A stretch of 64,000 bases of DNA. It comes from Knoellia remsis. GTDB lineage: Bacteria > Actinomycetota > Actinomycetes > Actinomycetales > Dermatophilaceae. The stretch is taken from contig NZ_PVTI01000019.1 in NCBI RefSeq assembly GCF_003002895.1, forward strand, positions 17,635 to 81,634, written 5' to 3'. Below are positions 8,120-15,991 of this stretch, one piece after another; position 1 is the first letter of the stretch, and each line of letters starts with the position of its first letter. Under the pieces are notes generated by a model, which saw only the letters and a list, made by a program, of their open reading frames with translations, was not told the DNA's origin and made no database searches. The position numbers were made by a program, and so were the translations under genes.

Positions 8120-9778
8120 ATGCCGGGTTCGGACGTGGGCACGGGGCTCCAGATCAGCCTCGTCGCCGGCGGTCGTCGCTACGACCTCGTGGTCCCGTTC
8201 GGAGCGCAGGTGACCGAGGTGCTCTCCGTGCTCGGCATCGCCTCGCGTGCCAACCCGCACGCCATCGCCACCCCGAGCGGTCGCGTCCTCGGCCCACACG
8301 ACACCTTCGACGACTCGGTGCCGACGGGCTCCGTCCTCAGCGTCGTCCCCGTGACGACACATGCCGTGACGCGCGACATCCTCAACCTTGACCGCGGCCG
8401 GAGCGCCGGCGGGTCCCGCGCGAGCGCGGCGAGTGCGCCGGGCGGTTCCGGCGGTCGCCACCGCGAGGTCGAGGAACCCGCGCCGCTGCCCGACGTCGAC
8501 GACTCGACCCGCCGCCGGGGCAGCGCGGCCGCGCCCGTGAACGTGAGCACTGCCCACGACGTCGATGCCCTCGACATCACGGCACCCCGCAGCACCCTCG
8601 GCGGCCCCGCGACCCCGGCGCGGCGATCCCGGAGAGAGACCACGGCCCGTGGGCTCCCCGCCGCTCCCCCGTCGCTCGCGTCCCAGCTCATCTGGCTGTC
8701 GGCCGCGATCGGCGCGATCATCAGTCTCGTCGCGGCCCGCAGCCTCGCCGACGACGCCGGCGCCGCGGCTCGCGCCTCTGTCCTCGGGGTGCCGACCGGA
8801 TGGCTGCCCGCCGCCGCTGCAGCACTCCTCACCCTCGGGGCCCTCGGGCTGGCGGCGCTCGGGACGTCCGTCGCGCACCGTTTCGCGGCCGCGGCCACCG
8901 CCCCGGCGATGGGCCTCGCGGCCGGTCTCACCCTTCCCTTCGGCGCCACACCCGGGCGCGAGTCCGTCGCCGTGGTCGCCGGCTGCGCGGTGGCGGTGCT
9001 CGCGCTCGCCATCACCCGGACCCGCGTCGAGGTCGACTCCCCCGGTGACCGCACCGTCATGTCCGCCATCGGCGGTCTCGGGCTGCTCGTCGGGCTGGGC
9101 ACCGTCCTCGACTGGCCCGGTCACGCGATCGCAGCCGTCGCGACGGGTCTCGGCCCCCTGCTCATGCGCCTGCTCCCGACGACGAGCCTGACCGTCGATG
9201 CGAACCAGCTCGTCGACACCGAACGGCTCTCCACGACGATCTGGTCGGTGCGCGAGCGCGGCGCCGGCAGGCGTCGCCGGGTGACACGCGGCGACATGCG
9301 CCAGCGGTTCGAGGCGGCGCGCGAGATCGTGGCGATCGGCACGGCATACCTCTCACTCACCACCGCGGTGAGCGGCTGGCTCACGGTGACCACACCGGCG
9401 CCCGACCGGACGTCGACGTGGGGGACCCTCGCCCTCCTCGTCGCCGCGGCACTCGCGTGTGGCTACCAGTCGCGGTCGGTGCGTGACCGCCTGCCGCGGT
9501 ACAGCATGCTCGCCGCCTGCGGCGTCCTGCTGCTCGCTGCGGCTCAGGCCCTGCTGGCGACCGGATGGTCGGGGGCGCTGGTCACCCTCTTCCTCGTGGC
9601 GTTCGGCATCGCGTGGGTCGCGGTGGCGAGCTCGGCGGCCATCGCCAAGGGCTACCGCTCGACCCGCATGTCCCGCTTCGCCGACGGCATCGAGACCCTC
9701 ACCGTCGCCCTGTCGCTCCCCCTCGGCATCGTCGCCGCGGGCGGCGTGGAAGCGATCCGGCGGATGACCTCGGGCTGA
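8120..9778 (+). CDS. EccD-like type VII secretion membrane protein (first copy)
   Basis: A 552-residue protein. Residues 1-85 resemble the ubiquitin-like domain of EccD/YukD (LQISLVAGGRRYDLVVP start, then a VPTGSVLSVV strand). A long polar linker (about 95-190) follows, then some ten hydrophobic segments to the end, closing with RFADGIETLTVALSLPL, close to the RVADGIEGVALVALVPL seen near the end of the second EccD at 14636. The start is ATG at 8120, with GAGGGAGGGA just upstream. It lies divergent to eccC. The extended linker and weaker similarity set it apart from the canonical EccD. It may form a second channel type or have replaced another component. Confidence 0.8.
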   Translation: MPGSDVGTGLQISLVAGGRRYDLVVPFGAQVTEVLSVLGIASRANPHAIATPSGRVLGPHDTFDDSVPTGSVLSVVPVTTHAVTRDILNLDRGRSAGGSRASAASAPGGSGGRHREVEEPAPLPDVDDSTRRRGSAAAPVNVSTAHDVDALDITAPRSTLGGPATPARRSRRETTARGLPAAPPSLASQLIWLSAAIGAIISLVAARSLADDAGAAARASVLGVPTGWLPAAAAALLTLGALGLAALGTSVAHRFAAAATAPAMGLAAGLTLPFGATPGRESVAVVAGCAVAVLALAITRTRVEVDSPGDRTVMSAIGGLGLLVGLGTVLDWPGHAIAAVATGLGPLLMRLLPTTSLTVDANQLVDTERLSTTIWSVRERGAGRRRRVTRGDMRQRFEAAREIVAIGTAYLSLTTAVSGWLTVTTPAPDRTSTWGTLALLVAAALACGYQSRSVRDRLPRYSMLAACGVLLLAAAQALLATGWSGALVTLFLVAFGIAWVAVASSAAIAKGYRSTRMSRFADGIETLTVALSLPLGIVAAGGVEAIRRMTSG

Positions 9779-9790
9779 GGCCATCCGCCG

Positions 9791-9925
9791 GTATGCCGGG
9801 TGGGTACCGGCGTGCCCACCCGCGCCGACCGCTCGGACCGCTCCCCGTCTGCCGGGTGGGCACCGAGGCGCCCACCCGCACCGACCGCTCGGACCGCTCC
9901 CGTATGCCGGGTGGCACCGAGGTAC
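9791..9925. terminator. 56-bp imperfect tandem repeat with hairpins between convergent genes
   Basis: About two and a half copies start at 9791, 9847 and 9902, each beginning GTATGCCGGGTGG or GTCTGCCGGGTGG and sharing CCGACCGCTCGGACCGCTCC. Within each copy GGGTGGG pairs with CCCACCC. The element lies between the first eccD (plus) and the WXG-Gly-rich gene (minus), so a bidirectional terminator role is the simplest reading. Confidence 0.6.
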
Positions 9926-9971
9926 CGCGCGGGACCGAGAGTGCGCGTGGGCCCTCAGGCCCGTGTGCGCG

Positions 9972-11594
9972 TCACTCCCAGACCTGCGGGCTGGACTCCT
10001 CGGAACCGTCGAACCAGGTCTCCTCGTCCTCGGTCGTGAGCAGCTCGACGTCCTGCGTCTGGTCCTCGTCCTTGCCCTTGCGGGACCCAGCGGCGCCAGC
10101 GGCAACAGCACCGGTGCGGCCCTGCGCGCCACGACCGGCCGCGCCGGACCTCGCGGCCGACCCGGTCCCGACCGCGCCGCCACGACCGCCGGCCTTCGCC
10201 GCGCCGCGGCCACCGGCCTGGGCGCCACCGCGGCCCGCTGCCTGACCCCCGGCGACGGCGCTGTTGCCGCCGACCTTGGGTACGCCGTAACGGCCTGACC
10301 CGGTTGCTCCCTTGACGCTGCTGCCACCGCGGGCACCGCCTCCCCCGCGGGCACCGCCGCCCGCGCGGGCCTGACCGCCGCCGGGAACCGCCGTGGTGCC
10401 TCGTCCGGTGGCTCCGGCGCGGCCCGCCGCGCCGCCACGGCTGCCGGCGCCACCGGAGGACACGACCCCGGAGGAGCCGCGCACCCCGGCCGTCGGCGAA
10501 CCGCCACGACCACCGAAGGCGCCACCGCCACCGCGGAGCCCGCCGAGCAGGCCGCCGACACCGGCCGCGCCACCGATGCCGCCAGCAGCGAGCCCGCCGG
10601 TGCCGATGCCGCCGCCTCCGCCGGTGCCGCCGGGACCAGCGGGAACACCGGGACCGCCGGGCATGGAGCCACCCGGAATCGATCCGCCGGTGTCACCGTC
10701 GGAGCTGATCGGGTCGGGGTCGTATCCGCCCGGCAGGGGCGAGTTCGGCGTCGGGTCGAACGGCTCCGGGTCGACGCCCGGGAGCGGGTTCGGCGTGGGG
10801 TTCGGGTAGTGCTCGTGGGGAGGCTGCGTGATCGGAGGCTCCCACGGGTCGATCGGGGGTAGCGGGCGTGGCCCCTTCGGCTCGACGTTCGTCTCTCGGC
10901 CGCCACCGTCGTAGTCCTGGACGCCGGTTCCCGACTGCGTCGTGCCCGACCCGTAGCTGCCGCCGGGAGCCTGACCCGAGCCGGTGTACGGAGTGCTCGC
11001 CTCGGTGGACGTGATCGGCATCTTGGCGGTCGCGGTCTTCATGTCCGTGTCGAGCTGGTCGAGGACCTTCTTGGCAGCCTCGTCGCGCTTGCGCCACTGC
11101 TCGTCCTCGGCTGCCTGAACGGCCGCCGTGTCGGTCACACCGTAGAGGTCGATGTTCGGTTTGGGTGCGTTGTCGGGCAGCTTCTTGTAGCTCTCTGGGT
11201 TGACGTAGGTTGAGATCGAGTCGACCTCGGTCAAGTACCCGTTGCGTGCCGCCCACATCGCGTCGTAAACCACGCCGAGACTCCCATCGACATCACCGAC
11301 ATCTCCGGCGTGACGCTCGAGGGTTTCGCTGAGCTTGTTGAGGCTTTCGAGTGCCGCCTCCGCTGCGGGGCCCGACCAGCCCTTCGAGCCGTCCTCCGGC
11401 GACTGCAGTTCGGAACGCACCTTGCGCACGTCCTTGGCGAGCAGGTCCAGCTGCTCCTTGGCGTCCTGCCAGTCGAGCTGGGTGCTGAAGACCTGCCCGG
11501 GCGACGCCGCGAAGATCTGGTGCAGCCGTCGCTCGTTCGGCAGAGCCTTGGGGCTCAGCGTGGGCGGAGGTGTGCCTTGTCCCTCGGGAATCAT
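9972..11594 (-). CDS. WXG-domain protein with long Pro/Gly-rich tail, probable type VII secretion substrate
   Basis: A 540-residue protein. Residues 20-130 are helical and include GWSGPAAEAALESLNKL, a WXG motif (W73-S74-G75) as in ESX substrates. YVNPE and YGVTD further on fit the YxxxD/E secretion signal. From about residue 240 the chain is Pro-rich, then almost pure Gly/Ala/Arg (about 300-500), ending in an acidic tail (DEDQTQDVELL...SPQVWE). The architecture recalls mycobacterial PPE or LXG proteins without sharing their motifs. The ATG overlaps the stop of the upstream mycosin gene (ATGA), so the two are coupled. Function is unknown: secreted effector, cell-wall protein or channel accessory are all possible. 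Confidence 0.7.
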   Translation of the reverse strand: MIPEGQGTPPPTLSPKALPNERRLHQIFAASPGQVFSTQLDWQDAKEQLDLLAKDVRKVRSELQSPEDGSKGWSGPAAEAALESLNKLSETLERHAGDVGDVDGSLGVVYDAMWAARNGYLTEVDSISTYVNPESYKKLPDNAPKPNIDLYGVTDTAAVQAAEDEQWRKRDEAAKKVLDQLDTDMKTATAKMPITSTEASTPYTGSGQAPGGSYGSGTTQSGTGVQDYDGGGRETNVEPKGPRPLPPIDPWEPPITQPPHEHYPNPTPNPLPGVDPEPFDPTPNSPLPGGYDPDPISSDGDTGGSIPGGSMPGGPGVPAGPGGTGGGGGIGTGGLAAGGIGGAAGVGGLLGGLRGGGGAFGGRGGSPTAGVRGSSGVVSSGGAGSRGGAAGRAGATGRGTTAVPGGGQARAGGGARGGGGARGGSSVKGATGSGRYGVPKVGGNSAVAGGQAAGRGGAQAGGRGAAKAGGRGGAVGTGSAARSGAAGRGAQGRTGAVAAGAAGSRKGKDEDQTQDVELLTTEDEETWFDGSEESSPQVWE

Positions 11595-13054
11595 CGAATG
11601 TGCTCCTTCGTCGTGGTGTTGGCGGCCCCTTCCGCCGCTGCTGAGTCGTTGTGTTCCGTGGTATCCGGGATCCGGGTCGAGTTCGACCTGCCTCGCCCTC
11701 TCGTCCACAGGGCGAGCGCACCACCGGCCACGAGCAGGGCGAGAGCCCCCGCCACGAGCCACGGGATCGCCGTGCCGTCGTCCCGGTCGGCTGCGTCGCC
11801 CGGTCGTTCGACCGTGGGGCGCGTCTTTGATGGCGATGACGCGTCGGTTGGTGTGGGGCTCTCCGACACGGGCGTCCCCGTCGCGGCAGCGATCTGCTCG
11901 GCGGTCGGCTCGTTCCCCACGCCGGTGGTGGCAACCATCGGGCTCACGTTCGGCAGCGACGCCACGTCGAGCTTGACCGCGTCCGCCGGGGCGAAGATGC
12001 CGAAGCCGTAGGACGTGGTCTTGCCGGTCGCCCGCGGTAGATCGCCGCCGACGCGTCGGAAGTCTGTGACGTACTTGCCGTCCTGCTGGCGCATGCCAAT
12101 GGCCTCGCGGGCCGCGCTCAGGACCTGGTTGGCCGTCGCCGTTGGGTGCGCCGACCAGACCGCCGCGAGACCACCGGCGGTGATGGCCGTGGCCTGCGAG
12201 CTGCCATCCCGCAGGACGTCACTCTGCCACTTGCCCGACTCGAGGATGCCGCTGGCGATCTGGACTCCCGGCGCTGCGAAGTCGACGAGTGCGTTGTCCT
12301 TGGGGGCGAACGAGGGCAGCTTCCGGTCCGGTCCGACCGGACTGACTGTCACCACCCCGTTGCCCGCGGCCGGCCAAGCCACCCTCCCCGTCCGGTTGTC
12401 GCTGGATGACACGACGATGGCACCTGCCTTGTAGGCCGCCAAGAGCGCCGGCACGAAGCTCTCGTCGTAGCCGACAGCAAGGCTGACGCTGATGACCTTT
12501 GCCCCGTCTGCCGCTGCCTGCTCGATGGCCCGGGCCACGGCCTCGTCACTGATGTTTGTCCCCACCTCGGCAGAGGCTGCGCAGGTGAGTCCACCATCGG
12601 GATTCGACTGGTCACGGTAGAGCGCTGCGTAGTGGCGCAACGTGGCCTCGGGTGCGATGCCCGTGATGCCCCGGCCCCCACTCGCGGTGCCCTTGCCAGA
12701 GCCGACGATCAGCGCAGCCATGCTGGTGGCATGGGACGCCTCGGCACCGACTCCCGTGGACTTCTCCTTCTCCCCCTGCGGCGAGAAGCACGACGTGGTC
12801 GTGGACGCGACCCGGCCCTTGAGCTCCGGCACGTCAGGGTTGATCGGCCCGTCGATGACCGCGACGGTAATCCCCTTGCCGGTCGCACCCGCTGCCGCGA
12901 GCTCGTCGACGCCCATGGCGGTGCGCCACCACTGTCCATCGTCGAGACGGTCCGCACTGGCCGCGGGAGCGCTCAGCACGCTCGCGGCGAGCGCGGCCGT
13001 GACACCCGCCACCATCGTGGCGGCGCGGCTCCGTGTGGTACGGCGACGGCTCAT
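11591..13054 (-). CDS. Atypical mycosin (S8 subtilisin-like protease), second copy
   Basis: A 487-residue membrane-anchored protease with a signal peptide (1-34), a catalytic domain, a Ser/Thr/Pro linker and one C-terminal membrane segment (about 435-455). The triad can be traced as D68 (VAVIDGP), H108 (ASHATSMAA instead of GHGTSMAA) and S286 (DGSSQATAITAG instead of GTSxAxP). N220 in SSSDN may be the oxyanion residue. The surroundings of all three are divergent compared with the canonical mycosin at 17329. Mycosins are needed for type VII secretion and cleave some substrates. It overlaps the genes on both sides by four bases and lies inside the esx operon, which suggests a dedicated partner for these products. 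Confidence 0.8.
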   Translation of the reverse strand: MSRRRTTRSRAATMVAGVTAALAASVLSAPAASADRLDDGQWWRTAMGVDELAAAGATGKGITVAVIDGPINPDVPELKGRVASTTTSCFSPQGEKEKSTGVGAEASHATSMAALIVGSGKGTASGGRGITGIAPEATLRHYAALYRDQSNPDGGLTCAASAEVGTNISDEAVARAIEQAAADGAKVISVSLAVGYDESFVPALLAAYKAGAIVVSSSDNRTGRVAWPAAGNGVVTVSPVGPDRKLPSFAPKDNALVDFAAPGVQIASGILESGKWQSDVLRDGSSQATAITAGGLAAVWSAHPTATANQVLSAAREAIGMRQQDGKYVTDFRRVGGDLPRATGKTTSYGFGIFAPADAVKLDVASLPNVSPMVATTGVGNEPTAEQIAAATGTPVSESPTPTDASSPSKTRPTVERPGDAADRDDGTAIPWLVAGALALLVAGGALALWTRGRGRSNSTRIPDTTEHNDSAAAEGAANTTTKEHIR

Positions 13055-13656
13055 GAGTACGACGGGTCCGCCGGGCCGGTGGAAGGACTGCCGGTCTCGG
13101 GGCCTGATGCCAGGTTTGCGGGATCGGCCGATGCGGGCTCGGTCGGGACCTCGTCGCCGCCGGTCGGGACCTCGTCGCCGCCGGTCGGGACCTCGTCGCC
13201 GCCGGTCGGGACCTCCTGCGGGCTGTCACCGTCGGCCGGCGCCTGCGCGTCATTGACGGTCTGCGCGGCCTCCTGCGCCTCGGGCGTGGACCCGGCCTCC
13301 TGCCGGTTCTGCGTGCTCTGCAGGGGACCGTTCTCCCAGCGCGACCACAGCGCGAGGAAAGCCTCGCCGGCCCGGTCGTCGTTGTCCTGCATCTGCTTGG
13401 CGGACTTCTTGATTCCGTCCGCCACCGCCTCGAGATCCAGCTTCGCGCCCCGCATCAGCCCGGTGTACTCACGTCTCGCCTGCTCGAAGGTGGCGGCGTA
13501 CTTCGCGAGCGACGGGATCTGGCCGAAGGATTCCTGGGTCGCGATGCCGTCGCGCACCTTCTCCACGCCCAGCGTCGCCTCCGTCTCCCACTTGGACTGC
13601 TTCGTCTGTGCCAGCTGCGTCATGTACCCGGTCGGGTAGTTGGTGTTGTCGCCCAT
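13051..13656 (-). CDS. Helical type VII secretion-associated protein with GDEVPTG repeats
   Basis: A 201-residue protein starting MGDNTNYPTGYMTQ; the first 115 residues look helical (FEQARREYTGLMRGAKLDLE) and end in WSRWENG. The second half is acidic, Gln/Pro/Gly-rich and holds three copies of the heptad GDEVPTG. It has no signal peptide or membrane segment. Position in the esx operon, between the WXG100 pair and the atypical mycosin (ATGA overlap), suggests an ESX-associated substrate or chaperone. No named family was recognised. A start 45 bases upstream (MATPRTNHH) is possible but lacks a good ribosome-binding site. Confidence 0.6.
   Translation of the reverse strand: MGDNTNYPTGYMTQLAQTKQSKWETEATLGVEKVRDGIATQESFGQIPSLAKYAATFEQARREYTGLMRGAKLDLEAVADGIKKSAKQMQDNDDRAGEAFLALWSRWENGPLQSTQNRQEAGSTPEAQEAAQTVNDAQAPADGDSPQEVPTGGDEVPTGGDEVPTGGDEVPTEPASADPANLASGPETGSPSTGPADPSYS
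13141..13216. repeat. 21-bp in-frame tandem repeat
   Basis: Three identical units beginning GGTCGGGACCTCGTCGCCG start at 13141, 13162 and 13183, with a partial fourth at 13204. They encode the GDEVPTG heptads. Because the unit is a multiple of three, copy number can change without breaking the frame. Confidence 0.85.
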
Positions 13657-13728
13657 CGCGCGTTCTTTCCCCTGGTGGTGGTTCGTCCGTGGCGTCGCCA
13701 TGCTCCGCGGCGACGGTGCGACGCGCCG

Positions 13729-13760
13729 CGTGCCGGCACCCCGATCGAGGTGCCGGCACG
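13729..13760. terminator. Strong intercistronic hairpin between esx genes and downstream operon
   Basis: CGTGCCGGCACC and GGTGCCGGCACG are perfect 12-base arms around an 8-base loop, and CGACGC/GCGTCG outside them can extend the stem past a 4-base bulge. There is no T-run, so it is more likely a partial terminator, or an mRNA-stabilising element that keeps the two small esx products in excess over the downstream genes. Confidence 0.55.
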
Positions 13761-13784
13761 GCGTCGCTGGTCATGACCTGACGG

Positions 13785-14081
13785 TCAGGAGCCCCAGCTG
13801 TTCTTGTTGCGGAGCTCACCGGCGAGGTAGGCCTCCTTGGACTGCTCGACGGCCTTCTTGATGTCGAGGAGCAGCTCGTTGAGGTCGTTGACCTCGGTGT
13901 TCCACTTGCGCTTGGTGTCCTCGAACGCCAGCTTCGCGCCCGCCTCCCACGCGCCCATGTGCGGCTTGAGGTTGCCCTCCATGTCCTCGACCTTGCCCCG
14001 AAGGTCGTTGACGCCGCGCTGCATGTCGGCGATGAGGATGTCGAGACCGCCGCTACCAACCTTGATGTTCTGACCGGACAT
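13785..14081 (-). CDS. WXG100-like type VII secretion protein with WxxG variant
   Basis: A 98-residue helical hairpin protein of standard ESX length. The turn reads GAWEAGAK, so the motif is W45-x-x-G48 rather than WxG. After the second helix comes Y85LAGE89, a YxxxE secretion signal at the same position as in its partner. The ATG shares one base with the stop of the upstream esx gene (TGATG), so the two are made together and probably form the usual heterodimer exported by the EccC channel. The sequence ends in NKNSWGS. GTG at 14084 is an alternative start. Confidence 0.85.
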   Translation of the reverse strand: MSGQNIKVGSGGLDILIADMQRGVNDLRGKVEDMEGNLKPHMGAWEAGAKLAFEDTKRKWNTEVNDLNELLLDIKKAVEQSKEAYLAGELRNKNSWGS

Positions 14082-14401
14082 CACTTACCACCCATCTGGC
14101 TCGTGTACTTGCTGAGGAGGTCGGACGACGCCTGGTCGTCGGCCGTGTACTGCTTGTCGTTCGCGACGAGGTTCTCGCGGAACCGGTCGAGGATGTCGAC
14201 CAGGTCCTGCGCCTGCGTCGTCCACGCGACCTGCACGTTCTGGAAGGCGCCGGCGCCGGCACCCTCCCAGTGCGCCTTCACCTGCTCCATCTGCCCCTGC
14301 AGGTCCTTGAGCTTGCTCTTGAGGTCCGTACGAGCAGTGTCGACGATCTCAGCGCTCTTGGTGATGGCGCCAGCGCCAACGCTGAAGTTCTGGTTGCCCA
14401 T
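14081..14401 (-). CDS. WXG100 family type VII secretion target
   Basis: A 106-residue ESX protein, the first gene of its operon. It has two helices around a canonical WEG turn (KAHWEGAGAG, W45) and the export signal Y85TADD89. No signal peptide is present, as expected. GGAAGCGAG lies just before the ATG. The next gene starts within its stop codon. The divergent eccD-eccB-mycP operon starts 235 bases away on the other strand, so the shared upstream gap (14402-14635) must hold promoters for both. It is probably exported as a dimer with the WxxG partner. Confidence 0.92.
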   Translation of the reverse strand: MGNQNFSVGAGAITKSAEIVDTARTDLKSKLKDLQGQMEQVKAHWEGAGAGAFQNVQVAWTTQAQDLVDILDRFRENLVANDKQYTADDQASSDLLSKYTSQMGGK

Positions 14402-14635
14402 CTCGCTTCCTTTCAACTCATCTTGGTCCGACCGGACCTGGTGGCCCTTCGACCACTCTTGGTGGTGGACCCCGGCTGATGTCGATCCCCCGAAGTCCTG
14501 ACATGGAAGACCATACGGGCGAGTGATGCGGAGGCCAATGGGGAGAACTCCCCGGTCTATGCTCGTGTCGCTCCCCCACGGCGGCGGGGGCATCTCGCGC
14601 ACGCAGGACCACAGCACGATCGGGGAGGACCACAC

Positions 14636-15982
14636 GTGAGTCAGAGCAGCCCAGGCGCGCAGGGCACGGCGTCGCTCGTGCGCCTGTCCGTCTCCTCGGG
14701 CACCCGCCGTGCCGACCTCGGCATCCCCGGCTCGATCCCCGTCGCCGAGGTCATCCCCGACCTCGCGCGCGAGCTCGGCGTCCTCGACGCGCGGTCCGCG
14801 AGCCTGGGCTACCGGCTCGTCCGTCCCGACGGCGGCGTCGTCGACAACGACCGCAGCCTCGCCGCGCAGAGCATCGAGGACGGCGCTGTGCTCGTCCTCG
14901 AGCCCGGTCGCCCCGATGGCGAGAAGGTCTACGACGACGTCGTCGAGGCCGTCGCCGACCTCGTCGAGACCCAGTTCACCCCCTGGACCGCGGCCAACAG
15001 CTCCGGCACGGCGGTGGGTGCGGCCGGAGTCCTCTTCGTCGCCGCGGCATACGCACTCTTCACCGCCCGCGACAGCGGGCTCCTCGTCGCCGCCCTCGCC
15101 GGTGTGTGCGCCGTCCTGCTCGTCGGTGCCGCCGCGGTCCTCGCCCACGTGCGCAAGCTGCCGTCGGCGGCCGTCGCCCTGGCGCTCACCGCTGTCCCGT
15201 ATGCCGCGGTGGCCGGCTTTGCCGCCTTCCCGGACGCCGCGCTCTGGGGTGAGGGCCTGACGTATGCCGGAGGCGCGGTCGCCGTCGTGGGCACCCTCGG
15301 GGCACTCGCCGTGACGCGCCAGCGGCTGCTCGTCGCCGCCGTGGCGGTCGTCGGCGTCGCGATGCTCCTGCTCGGTGCCCTGACGCACTTCGTCGGTTGG
15401 GACATGACGACGGTCGCGGCCTGCGTCTTCCTCGTCGCCGCACTCGTCGGCAACGTGCTCCCGTGGGTCGGCCTGTCCTCCAGCCGGCTCACGACCCACC
15501 CGCCGAAGTCCGACGTCGAGATCTTCGCCGACGTCCCCGAGGTCGAGCGGGACGCCGTGCGCCGACAGGTCGCCGCCGGGCACGAGCTCATGATCGGGCT
15601 CGGCGTCGCCAGCGCCGCCGTCATGGTCCTCTGCACGCCACAGCTCGTGGCCTCGGGGCTGTGGGGCACGCTGCTCGTCGCCGTCGGGTTCGTCGCGACA
15701 CTCCTGCGCACCCGGCACAGCCGGACGCGCACGACCGTCCTCATCGCCATGATCGCCGGCATCACCGGCACTGCCGTCGCCGCCGTGACCGCCGCCCAGA
15801 CCCACCCCGGGTGGCGGCCGGTGCTGGCCCTCGGGTTGTCGATCGCCGCTGCGGTCGTCGTCGGTCTCGCCCTCGTCCTCCCGCGCACCCGGGTGCAGCT
15901 CGGCCGGGTGGCCGACGGCATCGAAGGTGTCGCCCTCGTCGCTCTCGTCCCCCTGGCCGCGCTCGCGGTCGGGCTCCTCTGA
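14636..15982 (+). CDS. eccD: Type VII secretion membrane channel protein EccD
   Basis: A 448-residue protein with a GTG start behind GGGGAGGA. Residues 12-92 form the ubiquitin-like domain (LVRLSVSSGTRRADLGIP, then EDGAVLVLEP). About eleven hydrophobic segments follow, with a cytoplasmic loop TTHPPKSDVEIFADVPEVER between segments 6 and 7 that is typical of EccD. EccD builds the membrane vestibule of the ESX core complex. It is followed nine bases later by eccB and then mycP, a canonical order. The window also holds a second, longer EccD-like gene at 8120. Confidence 0.92.
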   Translation: MSQSSPGAQGTASLVRLSVSSGTRRADLGIPGSIPVAEVIPDLARELGVLDARSASLGYRLVRPDGGVVDNDRSLAAQSIEDGAVLVLEPGRPDGEKVYDDVVEAVADLVETQFTPWTAANSSGTAVGAAGVLFVAAAYALFTARDSGLLVAALAGVCAVLLVGAAAVLAHVRKLPSAAVALALTAVPYAAVAGFAAFPDAALWGEGLTYAGGAVAVVGTLGALAVTRQRLLVAAVAVVGVAMLLLGALTHFVGWDMTTVAACVFLVAALVGNVLPWVGLSSSRLTTHPPKSDVEIFADVPEVERDAVRRQVAAGHELMIGLGVASAAVMVLCTPQLVASGLWGTLLVAVGFVATLLRTRHSRTRTTVLIAMIAGITGTAVAAVTAAQTHPGWRPVLALGLSIAAAVVVGLALVLPRTRVQLGRVADGIEGVALVALVPLAALAVGLL

Positions 15983-15991
15983 GGGCCCGCG

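Noticed and set aside
10100..10700. PE_PGRS or collagen-like protein in the Gly-rich region
   Set aside because: No PE domain and no GxY periodicity; the gene's N-terminus shows a WXG fold instead.
13141..13216. CRISPR-like array
   Set aside because: Repeats are contiguous, 21 bases and in frame with a gene, with no spacers.
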